64,000 nt of DNA from Terribacillus saccharophilus (GCA_900110015.1 FOCD01000001.1:682001-746000); one strand, 5' to 3'. Counted from the stretch's first letter, positions 48,294 through 57,726 are shown. Numbers and translations: made by a program. The notes: generated by a model from the letters alone, not told the origin.

Positions 48294-48767
48294 TCAGGTG
48301 ATCTGTAAGCTTCTCTCAAGCCGTTTGTACTTCCAAAACATCGCAATCCGCCAGGAAACGATCATACCGAATGCCAATAGGAAGAACACACCGCCCATCT
48401 CTCCGATTTCAATCGTCTGGCCGATAGCAACCTTCAACAAGACTCTAACAAATACGAGTCCAACAATGATTACTGCGAAAGCTTTTGAAGGCTTCAGAAA
48501 AATCTGTTCGTCCCGTACTTCGAAATTAGAAGTTAAGATCAAAAGACTTGAGAAAATAATCCCAGCTCCAAGTGAGAACCAGACTTCCCACCACGGCACA
48601 CGAAACACCGGAAAAAGAAACATTAACGCACCAGTACTCATAAACAACGGCGGCAAAATGATTTTCTTCGCCGTCACCGGTCTGGCAGCTGCCCGCATTC
48701 GGACCATTGCAACAGCAAGGCCCATACAGGCAACCAGGATAGTACTAATGATAACAGGTAATGTCAT
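48294..48767 (-). CDS. ccdC: Cytochrome c biogenesis-linked membrane protein CcdC
   Basis: A 157-residue protein with four to five helices. It carries the family patterns RPVTAKKIILPPLFMSTGALMFLFPVFRVP and SNFEVRDEQIFLKPSKAF. B. subtilis ccdC (yneJ) follows yneI and ccdA in the same order. Not essential for cytochrome c maturation in B. subtilis; role unknown. ATG 48767 is preferred over TTG 48785 because AAGGTAAGGG lies between them. Confidence 0.9.
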   Translation of the reverse strand: MTLPVIISTILVACMGLAVAMVRMRAAARPVTAKKIILPPLFMSTGALMFLFPVFRVPWWEVWFSLGAGIIFSSLLILTSNFEVRDEQIFLKPSKAFAVIIVGLVFVRVLLKVAIGQTIEIGEMGGVFFLLAFGMIVSWRIAMFWKYKRLERSLQIT

Positions 48768-48796
48768 ACCCTTACCTTCTTTCAATTTACATTTCT

Positions 48797-49156
48797 TTAA
48801 TTGAGAATACGTTCAACTGTCTCTATGACCCTTGCGTCCTCGAAAGGCTTCGTAATGAAGTCCTTCGCGCCAAGCTCGATCGCTTGCATGACAATACGCT
48901 GCTGCCCCATGGCAGAGCACATAATCACCTTTGCGTTCGGATCCTGCGTGATAATCTCTTTTAAAGCTGCAAGCCCATCCATGTGCGGCATTGTAATATC
49001 CATAAAGACGATATCAGGCTCTGTTTTCCGAAATTGCGAAACAGCCTCATGTCCGTCTGCTGCTTCTCCAACAATTTCATAATTGTTTTCAGTAAGCAGG
49101 CCACTCAATGTTTTCCGCATGAATTTTGCATCATCTACTATTAGTATCTTTGCCAC
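48797..49156 (-). CDS. yneI: Single-domain CheY-like response regulator YneI (CcdB)
   Basis: A 119-residue receiver domain without output domain. VDDAKFMRKTLSGLL and DIVFMDITMPHMDG contain the acidic pocket and phospho-acceptor Asp; KPFEDARV holds the conserved Lys. GTG 49156 behind GAGGAG gives the usual YneI N-terminus. It overlaps the orphan MrpB gene by 26 bases. Its kinase is unknown; the PAS kinase two genes downstream is a possible but unproven partner. Confidence 0.9.
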   Translation of the reverse strand: MAKILIVDDAKFMRKTLSGLLTENNYEIVGEAADGHEAVSQFRKTEPDIVFMDITMPHMDGLAALKEIITQDPNAKVIMCSAMGQQRIVMQAIELGAKDFITKPFEDARVIETVERILN

Positions 49157-49613
49157 TTGCATTCTCCTCACTGCTTGAACGATCTTGTGCGATTGACAGG
49201 ATGATCGTAAGAGCTACACCAATAACGGTAAGATAGACCCCTAGATCAAAAAGCGTCGCTGTAGCCAATTCCAGCTCCCCTAAAACAGGCAAATGGATAT
49301 ACGTAAACGTCTGGCTCAGAAATGGCTGTCCAAATAGGAATGATCCTGCACTAGACAGGATAGCGATAAGCACACCCGTTACTGTCAAAACACGATAGTT
49401 GATCGGCAAGATCTTACTGACCGTTTTGACGCCATAAGCCATATACATGAGCACCAGAGCAGCAGCAGTCCCAAGTCCTCCTATGAATCCTCCACCCGGA
49501 GAATTATGGCCTGAAAAGAACAGATAGACCGAAAATCCGAGCAACAAAAAAGAAATGAGCACGGTTGTTGTTTTGAAAATAAGATTATTCGGTGAAAATT
49601 CCACATTCGACAC
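49131..49613 (-). CDS. mrpB: Orphan Mrp-type Na+/H+ antiporter subunit B
   Basis: A 160-residue protein with four helices matching MnhB/MrpB over its whole length: NLIFKTTTVLISFLLLGFSVYLFFSGHNSPGGGFIGGL, KTVSKILPINYR, LFDLGVYLTVIG. MrpB normally works only in the six- or seven-subunit Mrp complex, yet no other Mrp genes lie nearby. It is inserted between ccdA and yneI and overlaps yneI by 26 bases. It may complement an Mrp complex encoded elsewhere or act alone. Confidence 0.88.
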   Translation of the reverse strand: MSNVEFSPNNLIFKTTTVLISFLLLGFSVYLFFSGHNSPGGGFIGGLGTAAALVLMYMAYGVKTVSKILPINYRVLTVTGVLIAILSSAGSFLFGQPFLSQTFTYIHLPVLGELELATATLFDLGVYLTVIGVALTIILSIAQDRSSSEENASGKDTNSR

Positions 49614-49658
49614 CCTTTCCCTACATATTCTAAACTACTTCTCTCCTTTTTTCACGAT

Positions 49659-50354
49659 TTAAAAACCGTAAAAGGAGAAAAAACTGGCTAGATAAGAAGT
49701 AATCTTTGTTGTTAGATCAAATAAAAGCAGAATACCTATCAGAATCAGGAAATATCCACTAATTTCATGCAGTATTTTTCCGGTTCTCTTTAATCTCTGC
49801 AACCGGGATCCAAAAAATCCCCAAATAAAAAATGGAATACTGAAGCCTAATACATAAGCTGCCATAAGCGGAACGGCCCCAAGGGGCTGCAATGCGGCGC
49901 TAGCCATGATGCCTGCCAGAATAGGACCTGTACAAGGTGTCCACCCCATAGAGAAGGAAAGTCCAATCAGGAACGAACCAGCATATCCAGGTGGCCTGCT
50001 TTTAAAACGAAGCAAAGTTTTTGATGTCTGCCACCTTCCTCCTAGCAACCCTATCTGCACTGCACCCAGCAGTATCAGAATGTTCCCTCCAAAAACTCGT
50101 ATGTAAGACTGATATGTAAAAAGCCATTCAGATAACGCCAGTGCGCTGTAGCCAAGCAGTAAAAAGATCGAAGAAAAGCCAATCAGGAAGAAAATTGTAT
50201 GCAGTAACCATTTGGAAGAATGCCTTTCTTTTTCAGGTGAGCTTGGATTAACACCTGCCAAATAAGACAGAAATGCCGGATAAAGAGGAAGTACACATGG
50301 TGAAAGAAAAGAAAGGAATCCAGCAGTTACAGCCAGCAGTATAGTTACTTCCAT
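49659..50354 (-). CDS. ccdA: Cytochrome c biogenesis protein CcdA
   Basis: A 231-residue membrane thiol transporter with six helices. The redox cysteines are in SFLSPCVLPLYPAFLSYLAG and GWTPCTGPILAG. It moves electrons from thioredoxin to exported thiol proteins, for cytochrome c and spore synthesis. YneN nearby could be one client. First gene of a ccdA-mrpB-yneI-ccdC series. Start behind AGGAGG. Confidence 0.94.
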   Translation of the reverse strand: MEVTILLAVTAGFLSFLSPCVLPLYPAFLSYLAGVNPSSPEKERHSSKWLLHTIFFLIGFSSIFLLLGYSALALSEWLFTYQSYIRVFGGNILILLGAVQIGLLGGRWQTSKTLLRFKSRPPGYAGSFLIGLSFSMGWTPCTGPILAGIMASAALQPLGAVPLMAAYVLGFSIPFFIWGFFGSRLQRLKRTGKILHEISGYFLILIGILLLFDLTTKITSYLASFFSFYGF

Positions 50355-50388
50355 ATGAATTCCTCCTGTTAATACACTTATAAGTAAA

Positions 50389-50411
50389 AGGAACCCCGTA
50401 ATTGGGATTCC
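50389..50411 (-). terminator. Terminator of the YndM-like gene
   Basis: GGAACCCC pairs with TGGGATTCC with a bulge; in the minus direction TTTT follows. Confidence 0.65.
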
Positions 50412-50436
50412 AGCTTAAACTTCAATATATCATAGT

Positions 50437-50850
50437 TTAGAACATACCTACAGTTTGAGCATTTCGGTCTTTGATCACTCGATTATTAACATACCGATGG
50501 AATAGCCACTCACCGATCCCGATAATGACAGTGGCTATCAGAGAAGCTAGGATGACATTATTCTCGGGTTCCAGCAATGCATTTCCAAGTGTCCACAGCA
50601 CAATGAAACTCAAAACCGCATCACTTACAGTCGCAATAGCATTCCGCTTCGGATAATCTCCGTTTGGTTTACTTCGGTCACCTGACCTGCTTAAAACAAG
50701 CAAATCACCAATTATATAGGCCGCTAACGTCAAGACAGCACTCATAAGCAGCACCGCCCCTACTCCTGCATTGAAAACAAGGGTGAAAACAATTAATAAA
50801 ACAGCCAGAATCATGATGAACTTAATCAACAGTGCTTTCACATGTTTCAT
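50437..50850 (-). CDS. YndM-family membrane protein (DUF2512)
   Basis: A 137-residue protein with four helices and a hydrophilic loop (RSGDRSKPNGDYPKRN). The pattern HVKALLIKFIMILAVL...YIIGDLLVL...WLFHRYVNNRVIKDR is that of B. subtilis YndM. The tail may face the cytoplasm. ATG 50850 follows AAAGGAG; the GTG at 50859 overlaps that site. Function unknown; some relatives are sporulation-linked. Confidence 0.82.
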   Translation of the reverse strand: MKHVKALLIKFIMILAVLLIVFTLVFNAGVGAVLLMSAVLTLAAYIIGDLLVLSRSGDRSKPNGDYPKRNAIATVSDAVLSFIVLWTLGNALLEPENNVILASLIATVIIGIGEWLFHRYVNNRVIKDRNAQTVGMF

Positions 50851-51010
50851 TTTGTTCACTCCTTTTTTCTTTCAAATACCATTATCACTGCAGCTTCAAA
50901 CCTATTTGTTTGTATTAAAAGTGTTGCCTGCTTCATATGTTTCATACCTTGGCTTTCATTAAGAGGCTTATCCATTAAGGATCATCAACGCTGTTTTGGT
51001 ATCATAATTT

Positions 51011-51763
51011 TTATAATTCTTTATCTATCGCTAAAGAATTAATCCTAACTAAAAGCTGATTTATTGCATTATAATCCGGCTTGTCAGGAAGTGGTGAATG
51101 CTCTGCTGCTTGTTTAAGATCATTATCTAACGACTCTATAAGCTCTTCAGCTTCACCAAAGGTATATTTACCATTCCTACAGTCTAGCAAAAAGCTGCGA
51201 TTTGGTCTGTATGTGCTAAAGTTACCTGTCTCCAATATCTCAATAGCGCTTGTCAGCAGCCTCACGCTATGCATAAAGAACTTCGTGTCATATCCATAAA
51301 GATCAATCAAATCTTGTCTGCCGGATCTGCTATCATTCCTCTGCTTAAGCTTTTGAATCTGAGAGTTAGCATATCCTCCGAACTTCTTTTGTATTTCTCT
51401 AGAAAGGAATAGATGCCGACTATCTATTAATTGTTGTCCCAAGTCTGTTATTTTTATGTACTGCTCGTTTTTCAAGAATAATATTTCAATATTATTGGGC
51501 ACTCCGACCATAGCGTCCTTAACGAACTTTGTGATATGAATAATATTGATATCTATATCGTCTTTCGAATTTTTAAAGTTCTTACCTCCACTGCTGTTGT
51601 ATTCGTTGAATGATTCCAGTCCTAAAAAGTAGCTTACTGGTGGGATACAAATTCCTTTATAATCTTTATCCGAGTCCTCCGTATTAGTGCCATATGCATA
51701 ACTGCCTGTTGGAGCTAAAATGATGGTTCTTTCTTCGAGCCATTCATGACCGATGGATTCCAT
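51011..51763 (-). CDS. RlaP-like nucleotidyltransferase (polymerase beta superfamily, PF10127/YcgL type)
   Basis: A 250-residue (or 259 if TTG 51790 is used) minimal nucleotidyltransferase. The active-site pattern LAPTGSYAYGTNTEDSDKDYKG gives GS and two Asp ligands; DDIDINIIHITKF holds the third acidic residue. PF10127 members are known near RNA repair and in phages. No RNA ligase or toxin-antitoxin partner is adjacent. The ribosome binding site AAGGAAGGGG is 11 bases before ATG 51763. Probably accessory or acquired. Confidence 0.78.
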   Translation of the reverse strand: MESIGHEWLEERTIILAPTGSYAYGTNTEDSDKDYKGICIPPVSYFLGLESFNEYNSSGGKNFKNSKDDIDINIIHITKFVKDAMVGVPNNIEILFLKNEQYIKITDLGQQLIDSRHLFLSREIQKKFGGYANSQIQKLKQRNDSRSGRQDLIDLYGYDTKFFMHSVRLLTSAIEILETGNFSTYRPNRSFLLDCRNGKYTFGEAEELIESLDNDLKQAAEHSPLPDKPDYNAINQLLVRINSLAIDKEL

Positions 51764-51938
51764 CTCTTTTCCATCCCCTTCCTTAATCAATAAATAGTGT
51801 TATCAAAATAAGCACAATAAAAACTTATGACATATTACACGCTCATCCTTCTCTGAATAACAGATGTGTTAGGTCACCATTTCCCGCATTCATTCATAAA
51901 CTAAATCCAGATTGCAGCAAATAAAGGATGGGATAGTT

Positions 51939-52601
51939 ATGCTCTATTTTACGGGGTTATTCCTCTTAATCATTGCCGTGAGCTTGGATAGTTTTGGGGT
52001 TGGAGTTACTTATGGTATGAGGAAAATCCGCATTTCCTTCATAGCGTTAATAATTATCATGCTCTGTTCTGGAGTTATGGTTTTGACGTCGATGACCATT
52101 GGGAGTGTATTAAGTTCTCTTATACCCTCTGGTGTTGCAGAAATATTCGGGAGCTTAATTTTAATTTCGATAGGATTATTTAGCTTATATAATGTTCTTG
52201 GATCAAAAAAGAATAAATTCACTGAAGAGAATTCTAAATTAGAAAGTAAATTGGAAGAAAAAGAATGGAAGCTCGAGATAAAAAGATTTGGTTTGTTTAT
52301 AACAATACTTAAAAAACCACAAATGGCAGATCTGGACCGCTCAGGTACAATTTCAGCAAAAGAATCTCTAATACTAGGCTTTGCCCTTTCACTTGATGCA
52401 TTTGGTGCTGGAATCGGAGCTACTATGGTCGGGAATTATTCCCCCTTTATAACTGCTATATTAGTATCTTTAATGAGTGGTATATTTATATTCTTTGGGA
52501 TTAAATCAGGCTTAATTTTAGCAAAAATAAAATGGATGCAACAAGTAGTACTTTTACCTCCATTTCTCTTGATAGCTCTCGGGCTTATAAAAATGCTATA
52601 A
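51939..52601 (+). CDS. ytaF: Sporulation membrane protein YtaF (MntP-like)
   Basis: A 220-residue six-helix protein with the duplicated signature SLDSFGVGVTYGMRKI and SLDAFGAGIGATM, as in MntP manganese exporters and YtaF. The loop KPQMADLDRSGTISAKESLILG is diagnostic of YtaF. In B. subtilis ytaF is near the primosome genes, so here it has moved. ATG 51939 follows AAAGGATGGG. It may transport divalent cations during sporulation (inference). Confidence 0.85.
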   Translation: MLYFTGLFLLIIAVSLDSFGVGVTYGMRKIRISFIALIIIMLCSGVMVLTSMTIGSVLSSLIPSGVAEIFGSLILISIGLFSLYNVLGSKKNKFTEENSKLESKLEEKEWKLEIKRFGLFITILKKPQMADLDRSGTISAKESLILGFALSLDAFGAGIGATMVGNYSPFITAILVSLMSGIFIFFGIKSGLILAKIKWMQQVVLLPPFLLIALGLIKML

Positions 52602-52617
52602 CATCGACACAGACACC

Positions 52618-52653
52618 AAAAATCCCCTCCTCAAATTAGGAAAGGGGATTTTT
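52618..52653 (+). terminator. Terminator of ytaF
   Basis: AAAAATCCCC pairs with GGGGATTTTT, with an inner TCCT/AGGA stem; T-run included. Confidence 0.85.
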
Positions 52654-52818
52654 ATGATGTATTAACTTGACTGAACTTCTCGTTCATTCAAGCCATTATA
52701 AATAGAAGTTGCTACCTTCTGATCTTCGTTAGTGGATAACTTATACCGATGTTTTTTGAAAACACTTTTTAAAGGTGTTTCATCTCTCTTGTTTATTTCA
52801 GAGCATCGATGGATTCCT

Positions 52819-54246
52819 TTATATCCCTATCTCTACCTTGGGAATCTGCCGTAATACAAATTCAATCCGATAAATCTTCTTGTCGTTATCTCTCACAAAA
52901 CGAATCGTAGAATCCATTTCCCTTAGGGTAAGTAAAAACTGATCATCTCCAATTGGATCAAGTACTACAACAGGCATTCCTGCGGTTGCTAGATGCAGCT
53001 TTCCATCCTCTACATAAAATTCATTCATCATACCGTCACCTGATATGAATGTACCCTCATATTCTTTTAAACTTTCAAGAGATAAGTCTGCAGTCCCCAC
53101 GTTTAAGTATGATGCATCGATGTCTTTATCCAAATGCTGTGTGGAAAATGCGCTGAAAAGCAGTTTCGAAGATGGTGCTCCTGCTAAGTTCGCAAGAGAT
53201 ACACCAGTTAGATTAAGTTCAGGCAGGATATTCATCTGGGCTGTTACCCCTTTCATATCTCCGCCATGATGAATAAGTTTATATCCAAAGAAATCTGGAA
53301 TGATATTTAAACCGTAACCGTAAAAACTCCCATGAGCACATTTGATGTGCGGTGTTGTCATCAACTCCACACTTTCAGGGGACAGAATACGTGTACGACC
53401 AATCTCTCCGCTGTTCCGAATAATTTCTGTAAACTTGAGCATATCATTCACTGTCGATTTTAAAAATCCTGCTGCACGCATTGCTGGAGCGTCCCAAGGA
53501 TTATTGGACCGGAATACAATTTCTTCGCCATCTTGCATTCGCATATCATATAAAACAGCTATATCTTCATAGTCATTCTTGTATTGAAAACCACTGTTAT
53601 GCATACCAGCAGGCTCTAAAATATTTTCTCGCACATATTGTTCGTATGACATACCGCTTACCCGTTCAATTATTGCACCTAAAAGAGCATAGGCATCATT
53701 GGAATAACTGAATTCGGTTCCCGGCTCTCCTAGGAGAGTAAATTCTGTATTTGCGATAGAATTCATTAAATCTGCGTATGTATCAATTTCAGGAATCGCA
53801 TCCAAAGGGCTATCTTGCTGCTGCTCTCCCCCGAATTTCGGATCCTTTTCCATGCTTCTCTTAACTGCACCTATTAATGTAAGTAATGGCGGCATACCAG
53901 ATGTGTGCGTCAAAAAATGATGAATCGTCATTTGTTTTGTTTGCTCTTCATTCGGCGTCTTAAATTCAGGTAAAAATTTAATGACTGGATCTTTTACAGA
54001 CAGTTTTCTTTTCTCTTGTAACTGAAGGATGCTAGTAGCTGTAAAGGCCTTTGTTATCGAGCCGACTCCAAAAACGGTATCTGCTGATAATGGAAGTTCG
54101 TCTTCCATGTCACGATGTCCAAACTCTTTTTCATAACACAATTCACCATCTTTAGCTAATCCAATCGCAAAACCAGGTACTTTGTATTTTTTCAAAATAT
54201 CATCGCTATATTGTTCGAAATTATGTACTTTTGTTCCTTGTTTCAT
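52819..54246 (-). CDS. Serine beta-lactamase-like hydrolase (class C / PbpE type)
   Basis: A 475-residue protein of the beta-lactamase/penicillin-binding fold. The SxxK motif is Ser63-Ile-Thr-Lys66 (GVGSITKAF), the YxN motif YSN in EFSYSNDAYALLG, and the HxG-type third motif HHGGDMKG. A C-terminal lipocalin-like beta domain (from about 380) is typical of esterase/peptidase relatives. No signal peptide, so it is probably cytoplasmic. Substrate unknown; not evidence of beta-lactam resistance. Its 3' flank contains an unexplained short open frame. Confidence 0.87.
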   Translation of the reverse strand: MKQGTKVHNFEQYSDDILKKYKVPGFAIGLAKDGELCYEKEFGHRDMEDELPLSADTVFGVGSITKAFTATSILQLQEKRKLSVKDPVIKFLPEFKTPNEEQTKQMTIHHFLTHTSGMPPLLTLIGAVKRSMEKDPKFGGEQQQDSPLDAIPEIDTYADLMNSIANTEFTLLGEPGTEFSYSNDAYALLGAIIERVSGMSYEQYVRENILEPAGMHNSGFQYKNDYEDIAVLYDMRMQDGEEIVFRSNNPWDAPAMRAAGFLKSTVNDMLKFTEIIRNSGEIGRTRILSPESVELMTTPHIKCAHGSFYGYGLNIIPDFFGYKLIHHGGDMKGVTAQMNILPELNLTGVSLANLAGAPSSKLLFSAFSTQHLDKDIDASYLNVGTADLSLESLKEYEGTFISGDGMMNEFYVEDGKLHLATAGMPVVVLDPIGDDQFLLTLREMDSTIRFVRDNDKKIYRIEFVLRQIPKVEIGI

Positions 54247-54415
54247 GGGTAAACCCTTCTCTCTTTATCTTGTCTTCAAGTTCATTTTAAGCATTTCAAG
54301 TTGATTTTCCATCAATCCTTAGAATGGAACTTTCTAAGACTTAAGACGGATATTAGTTACAAAGAATTTAGTATAAATGATCCAAGTCGTTTATAAGCAT
54401 TATAAAACAACAAAA

Positions 54416-54456
54416 AACCACCCTCTCTACTTAAATTCTCAGCAGAAAAAGTGGTT
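54416..54456 (-). terminator. Possible terminator of sirA-yneF
   Basis: AACCAC and GTGGTT pair across a 29-base loop that can itself fold (CTCTCT with GAGA). In the minus direction GGTTTTTTG follows. It is a weak call. Confidence 0.4.
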
Positions 54457-54550
54457 CCTGGATTTTAATCACTTCTATCAGTAATCAAATCCCTTGTTTG
54501 CAATGCCAAATCGCCAACTTGAAACGTCAAAGCTATATAGAAATAATTGC

Positions 54551-54772
54551 TTATTTACCTTGTTGGTTATTCATTGCGCGCATCATTTGGTTGATTTTCT
54601 TTTGTGATGGTTTTTGACCCATTTGCATCATCATTGTACGAAGCATCTGTTCATTAATTGGCGGGTTCTTCTTAAGATAGTTCATCATGTACTTTCTGGC
54701 AATGAAAAATCCAAGTGCAACGCCGATAATCAATGCAGCCAGTGCTATAAGTACGACCCAGATCGGACTCAT
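54551..54772 (-). CDS. yneF: YneF-family small membrane protein
   Basis: A 73-residue protein: one N-terminal helix ([26 protein letters not shown]) and a Met/Gln/Lys-rich cytoplasmic tail with [23 protein letters not shown]. This matches B. subtilis YneF (72 residues, UPF0154) in sequence and position beside sirA and tkt. ATG 54772 follows GAAGGAGG. Function unknown. Confidence 0.92.
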   Translation of the reverse strand: MSPIWVVLIALAALIIGVALGFFIARKYMMNYLKKNPPINEQMLRTMMMQMGQKPSQKKINQMMRAMNNQQGK

Positions 54773-54815
54773 ATTGGCTTCCTCCTTCAAAATATCTCTA
54801 ATCTAGTATAGACAA

Positions 54816-55214
54816 TCAAAAGGAAGAATACAATAGATGAACCCGTGATTGCAAGTCATTTTTTATGATAGGAGCAATCCAGCCGCAGTTGTTGGCTGCT
54901 GGCTCAATAATAAAAAAGGAAGAATCGAAGTGGCGGAGCTCTGAGAAGACCGTTTCTTCGGCAGTCGTCAAGGAATCGCAGACTACTCGAAGATAGTGCT
55001 GATCCGTCTCTATATGAACGCTATCATCCTGATAAAGAGCTTGCTGAAGTGGCGCTCCAGGAGAGAAATCATAGGTGATATAATCTAGCTGCTCCTGAAC
55101 GTATACAGTATCCTCCACTTGACTGGAGAGGAAAAAACGATAGAGGATATCCGACTTATAAAAATAGCGGAAATAAATTTCGTGTTTTACCCAATAGACG
55201 AAGTATTCTTTCAT
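54816..55214 (-). CDS. sirA: Sporulation inhibitor of replication protein SirA (YneE)
   Basis: A 132-residue protein beginning MKEYFVYWVKHEIYFRYFYKSDILYRF, the SirA hallmark, with YITYDFSPG further on. In B. subtilis SirA binds DnaA domain I and blocks new replication rounds at the onset of sporulation. It lies between tkt and yneF exactly as yneE does. The ribosome binding site GGAGGGACA is good. In B. subtilis it is Spo0A-controlled; no clear 0A box was located here. Confidence 0.92.
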   Translation of the reverse strand: MKEYFVYWVKHEIYFRYFYKSDILYRFFLSSQVEDTVYVQEQLDYITYDFSPGAPLQQALYQDDSVHIETDQHYLRVVCDSLTTAEETVFSELRHFDSSFFIIEPAANNCGWIAPIIKNDLQSRVHLLYSSF

Positions 55215-55338
55215 AAGCTTGTCCCTCCTTCTCCTTTGAAAGAATAGTATACGTCAGGAACGATGCTTAATCCCTCGGAACGTGTTGCAAAGAGGCACGA
55301 AGTTGCGAAAGTTTACTCGAATTTTGTCATATAAGAAA

Positions 55339-55367
55339 AAGACCAGCCTTATTCCAAGGCTGGTCTT
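55339..55367 (-). terminator. Terminator of tkt
   Basis: AAGACCAGCCTT and AAGGCTGGTCTT form a perfect 12-bp stem; in the minus direction TTTTTCTTAT follows. Confidence 0.92.
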
Positions 55368-55371
55368 CACA

Positions 55372-57375
55372 TTAATCCAAGATGGATTTTACTTTTTCAA
55401 TAACATTCTCAACAGTAAAGCCGAATGCTTCAATCAATTTATCTCCGTTGCCAGAAGCACCGAAAGTATTAATACCGATTACTTTGCCTTCATCGCCAAC
55501 ATATCTTTCCCATCCAAGCGGAGAAGCCATTTCAATACCAACACGTTTCTTCACTGCAGGAGGCAAGACGCTATCTTTATAGGATTGCTCTTGAAGCTCG
55601 AAACGATCCCATGAAGGCATGCTGACGACAGAAGCCTCAATGTTTTGTTCCCTAAGCGCTTCTTGTGCGCGTACAGCCAACTGTACTTCTGAGCCAGTAG
55701 CAAGAAGCAAAACATCCGCAGTTTCCTTCTGAGCAGGACTTACAACGTAAGCACCCTTCTTCACGCCTTCATATGCAGCTTGCTGCGTAGATGGCAGTGT
55801 AGGAAGATCCTGACGCGTCAATACAAGTGCAGTTGGAACTTTTTCAGATTCAAGTGACAGTCTCCAAGCAGCTTGTGTTTCATTACCGTCTGCTGGGCGA
55901 ACAACACTCAAACCTGGCATTGCACGAAGTGACGGAAGCTGTTCGATCGGCTCATGCGTTGGGCCATCTTCTCCGACTGCAATAGAATCATGTGTCAATA
56001 CGTATGTCACAGGTGTTCCCATTAGTGCAGACAAACGGATAGCCGGACGCAAGTAGTCACTGAATACGAAGAATGTACCACCGTACACTTTCAATCCGCC
56101 ATGAAGTGCCATACCGTTTAATGCTGCACCCATTGCGAATTCGCGCACACCGAACCAGATATTGCGTCCGCTATAGTTCGCTTTAGAGAAGTTCTCTTCT
56201 TTTGCAAGCAATGTTTTATTCGAACCTGCAAGGTCAGCACTTCCGCCGAACAAGCTAGGCACAGCATCTGCGATTGCGTTCAATACTTTACCAGAAGCAG
56301 AACGAGTAGCAGTCTTATCTTTGCCCTCTTCATACGTTGGAAGCGTATCTGCCCATCCTTCTGGTAACTCTCCTTTAATTGCCGTAGATAATTCTTTAGC
56401 AAGTTCAGGGTGAGCTTCTTCGTACTTCGCAAATAGCTCATTCCAAGCATTTTCTGCTTCAGCACCGTTTTTAACGACCTTCTCTTCAAAATCAGCATAA
56501 ACCTCATCTGGAACGTAGAAATCTTCATGTTTCCACTTGTAATATTCCTTCGTAAGTTTTACTTCATCCACACCTAGTGGTGAGCCATGAGAAGCACTTT
56601 TAGCTGATTTGTTCGGAGAACCGTATCCGATGACTGTTTTTACTTCAATCAAAGTTGGCTGAGTTGTATTTGCTTTCGCTTCTTTGATTGCTTCGCGAAT
56701 TGCATCTACATTCTTACCTTCTTCGACACGGATAACTTGCCAGCCATAAGCTTTGAAGCGATCCTCTACGTTTTCAGAGAAGCTGTGGTGAAGATCACCA
56801 TCAAGAGAAATATCATTGGAATCGTACAACACGATTAGCTTGTCCAAGCCAAGATGACCTGCAAGTGAAGCTGTTTCATGTGAAATACCTTCCATTAAGT
56901 CACCATCACCACAAATTGCGTATGTGTAATGGTCTACGACAGGGAAGTCCTCTTTATTATATTTCGCCGCAAGATGTGCCTCTGCCATCGCCATACCGGT
57001 AGCCATCGCGATACCTTGTCCAAGTGGACCAGTTGTCGCTTCGACACCATCCGTATGATGGACTTCCGGATGTCCTGGTGTACGGGAACCGTATTGACGG
57101 AAGGATTTTAAATCATCGATGGATACTTTGTATCCTGACAAATGTAAAAGGGAATACAATAGCATGGAACCATGTCCAGCAGACAATACGAAACGATCCC
57201 TGTTAAACCAGTGGGAATTCTTCGGATTGTGAGCCATGAAATCGGTGAAAAGCGTATAAGCCATCGGCGCTGCACCCATCGGCATACCTGGGTGGCCGGA
57301 ATTCGCTGCTTCGATTGCATCGATTGATAACGTACGAATTGTATTAATGGAAAGCAATTCTGTAGTCTGAACCAT
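55372..57375 (-). CDS. tkt: Transketolase
   Basis: A 667-residue thiamine-diphosphate enzyme of the pentose phosphate pathway that moves two-carbon units between sugar phosphates. Motifs: [31 protein letters not shown], the ThDP site [33 protein letters not shown] in pattern, and the transketolase signature [25 protein letters not shown] 57375 follows AAAGGGATG; the upstream in-frame TTG is not needed. Same neighbours as in B. subtilis. Confidence 0.97.
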   Translation of the reverse strand: MVQTTELLSINTIRTLSIDAIEAANSGHPGMPMGAAPMAYTLFTDFMAHNPKNSHWFNRDRFVLSAGHGSMLLYSLLHLSGYKVSIDDLKSFRQYGSRTPGHPEVHHTDGVEATTGPLGQGIAMATGMAMAEAHLAAKYNKEDFPVVDHYTYAICGDGDLMEGISHETASLAGHLGLDKLIVLYDSNDISLDGDLHHSFSENVEDRFKAYGWQVIRVEEGKNVDAIREAIKEAKANTTQPTLIEVKTVIGYGSPNKSAKSASHGSPLGVDEVKLTKEYYKWKHEDFYVPDEVYADFEEKVVKNGAEAENAWNELFAKYEEAHPELAKELSTAIKGELPEGWADTLPTYEEGKDKTATRSASGKVLNAIADAVPSLFGGSADLAGSNKTLLAKEENFSKANYSGRNIWFGVREFAMGAALNGMALHGGLKVYGGTFFVFSDYLRPAIRLSALMGTPVTYVLTHDSIAVGEDGPTHEPIEQLPSLRAMPGLSVVRPADGNETQAAWRLSLESEKVPTALVLTRQDLPTLPSTQQAAYEGVKKGAYVVSPAQKETADVLLLATGSEVQLAVRAQEALREQNIEASVVSMPSWDRFELQEQSYKDSVLPPAVKKRVGIEMASPLGWERYVGDEGKVIGINTFGASGNGDKLIEAFGFTVENVIEKVKSILD

Positions 57376-57462
57376 GTAAACATCCCTTTCATCTAACAAA
57401 TTATGTACTCTTGTTCATCCTATACAAAAATCCTCAGATTAACAAGGATTTATATATAGAAA

Positions 57463-57503
57463 AAGAAGGGAAAGGCTGTGCATAGAGCCAGCCGTCCCTT
57501 CTT
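57463..57503 (-). terminator. Terminator of the SOS operon
   Basis: AAGAAGGGA and TCCCTTCTT with inner GGCTG/CAGCC pairing form a long stem overlapping the ynzC stop. Confidence 0.85.
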
Positions 57504-57726
57504 ATTTCTCATCACGTAATTGTTTTACTTTTTCTGGTGTAACGTCATTGCCTTCACGATCCATAACCGTCATCGACTTGAACTGGTTCTTGAATGAAGA
57601 ACGTACATTTCCCAGATATTCCTGTCTTAGTTCTTTTTGCTCTTTCTGTTCGCTAAGGCTGAGTCCTTCTGCCTTGGCTTTATTTGCTAACGCATTTAGG
57701 CGTGCTAATTTATCTTTAGTTAACAT
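57502..57726 (-). CDS. ynzC: SOS-operon protein YnzC (DUF896)
   Basis: A 74-residue helical protein: KLARLNALANKAKAEGLSLSEQKEQKELRQEYL is the DUF896 signature, with VTPEKVKQLR at the end. B. subtilis ynzC is the third gene of the LexA-controlled yneA-yneB-ynzC operon; here it follows yneB by 41 bases. It is probably damage-induced from the promoter at 58596-58623. Its molecular role is unknown. Confidence 0.93.
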   Translation of the reverse strand: MLTKDKLARLNALANKAKAEGLSLSEQKEQKELRQEYLGNVRSSFKNQFKSMTVMDREGNDVTPEKVKQLRDEK

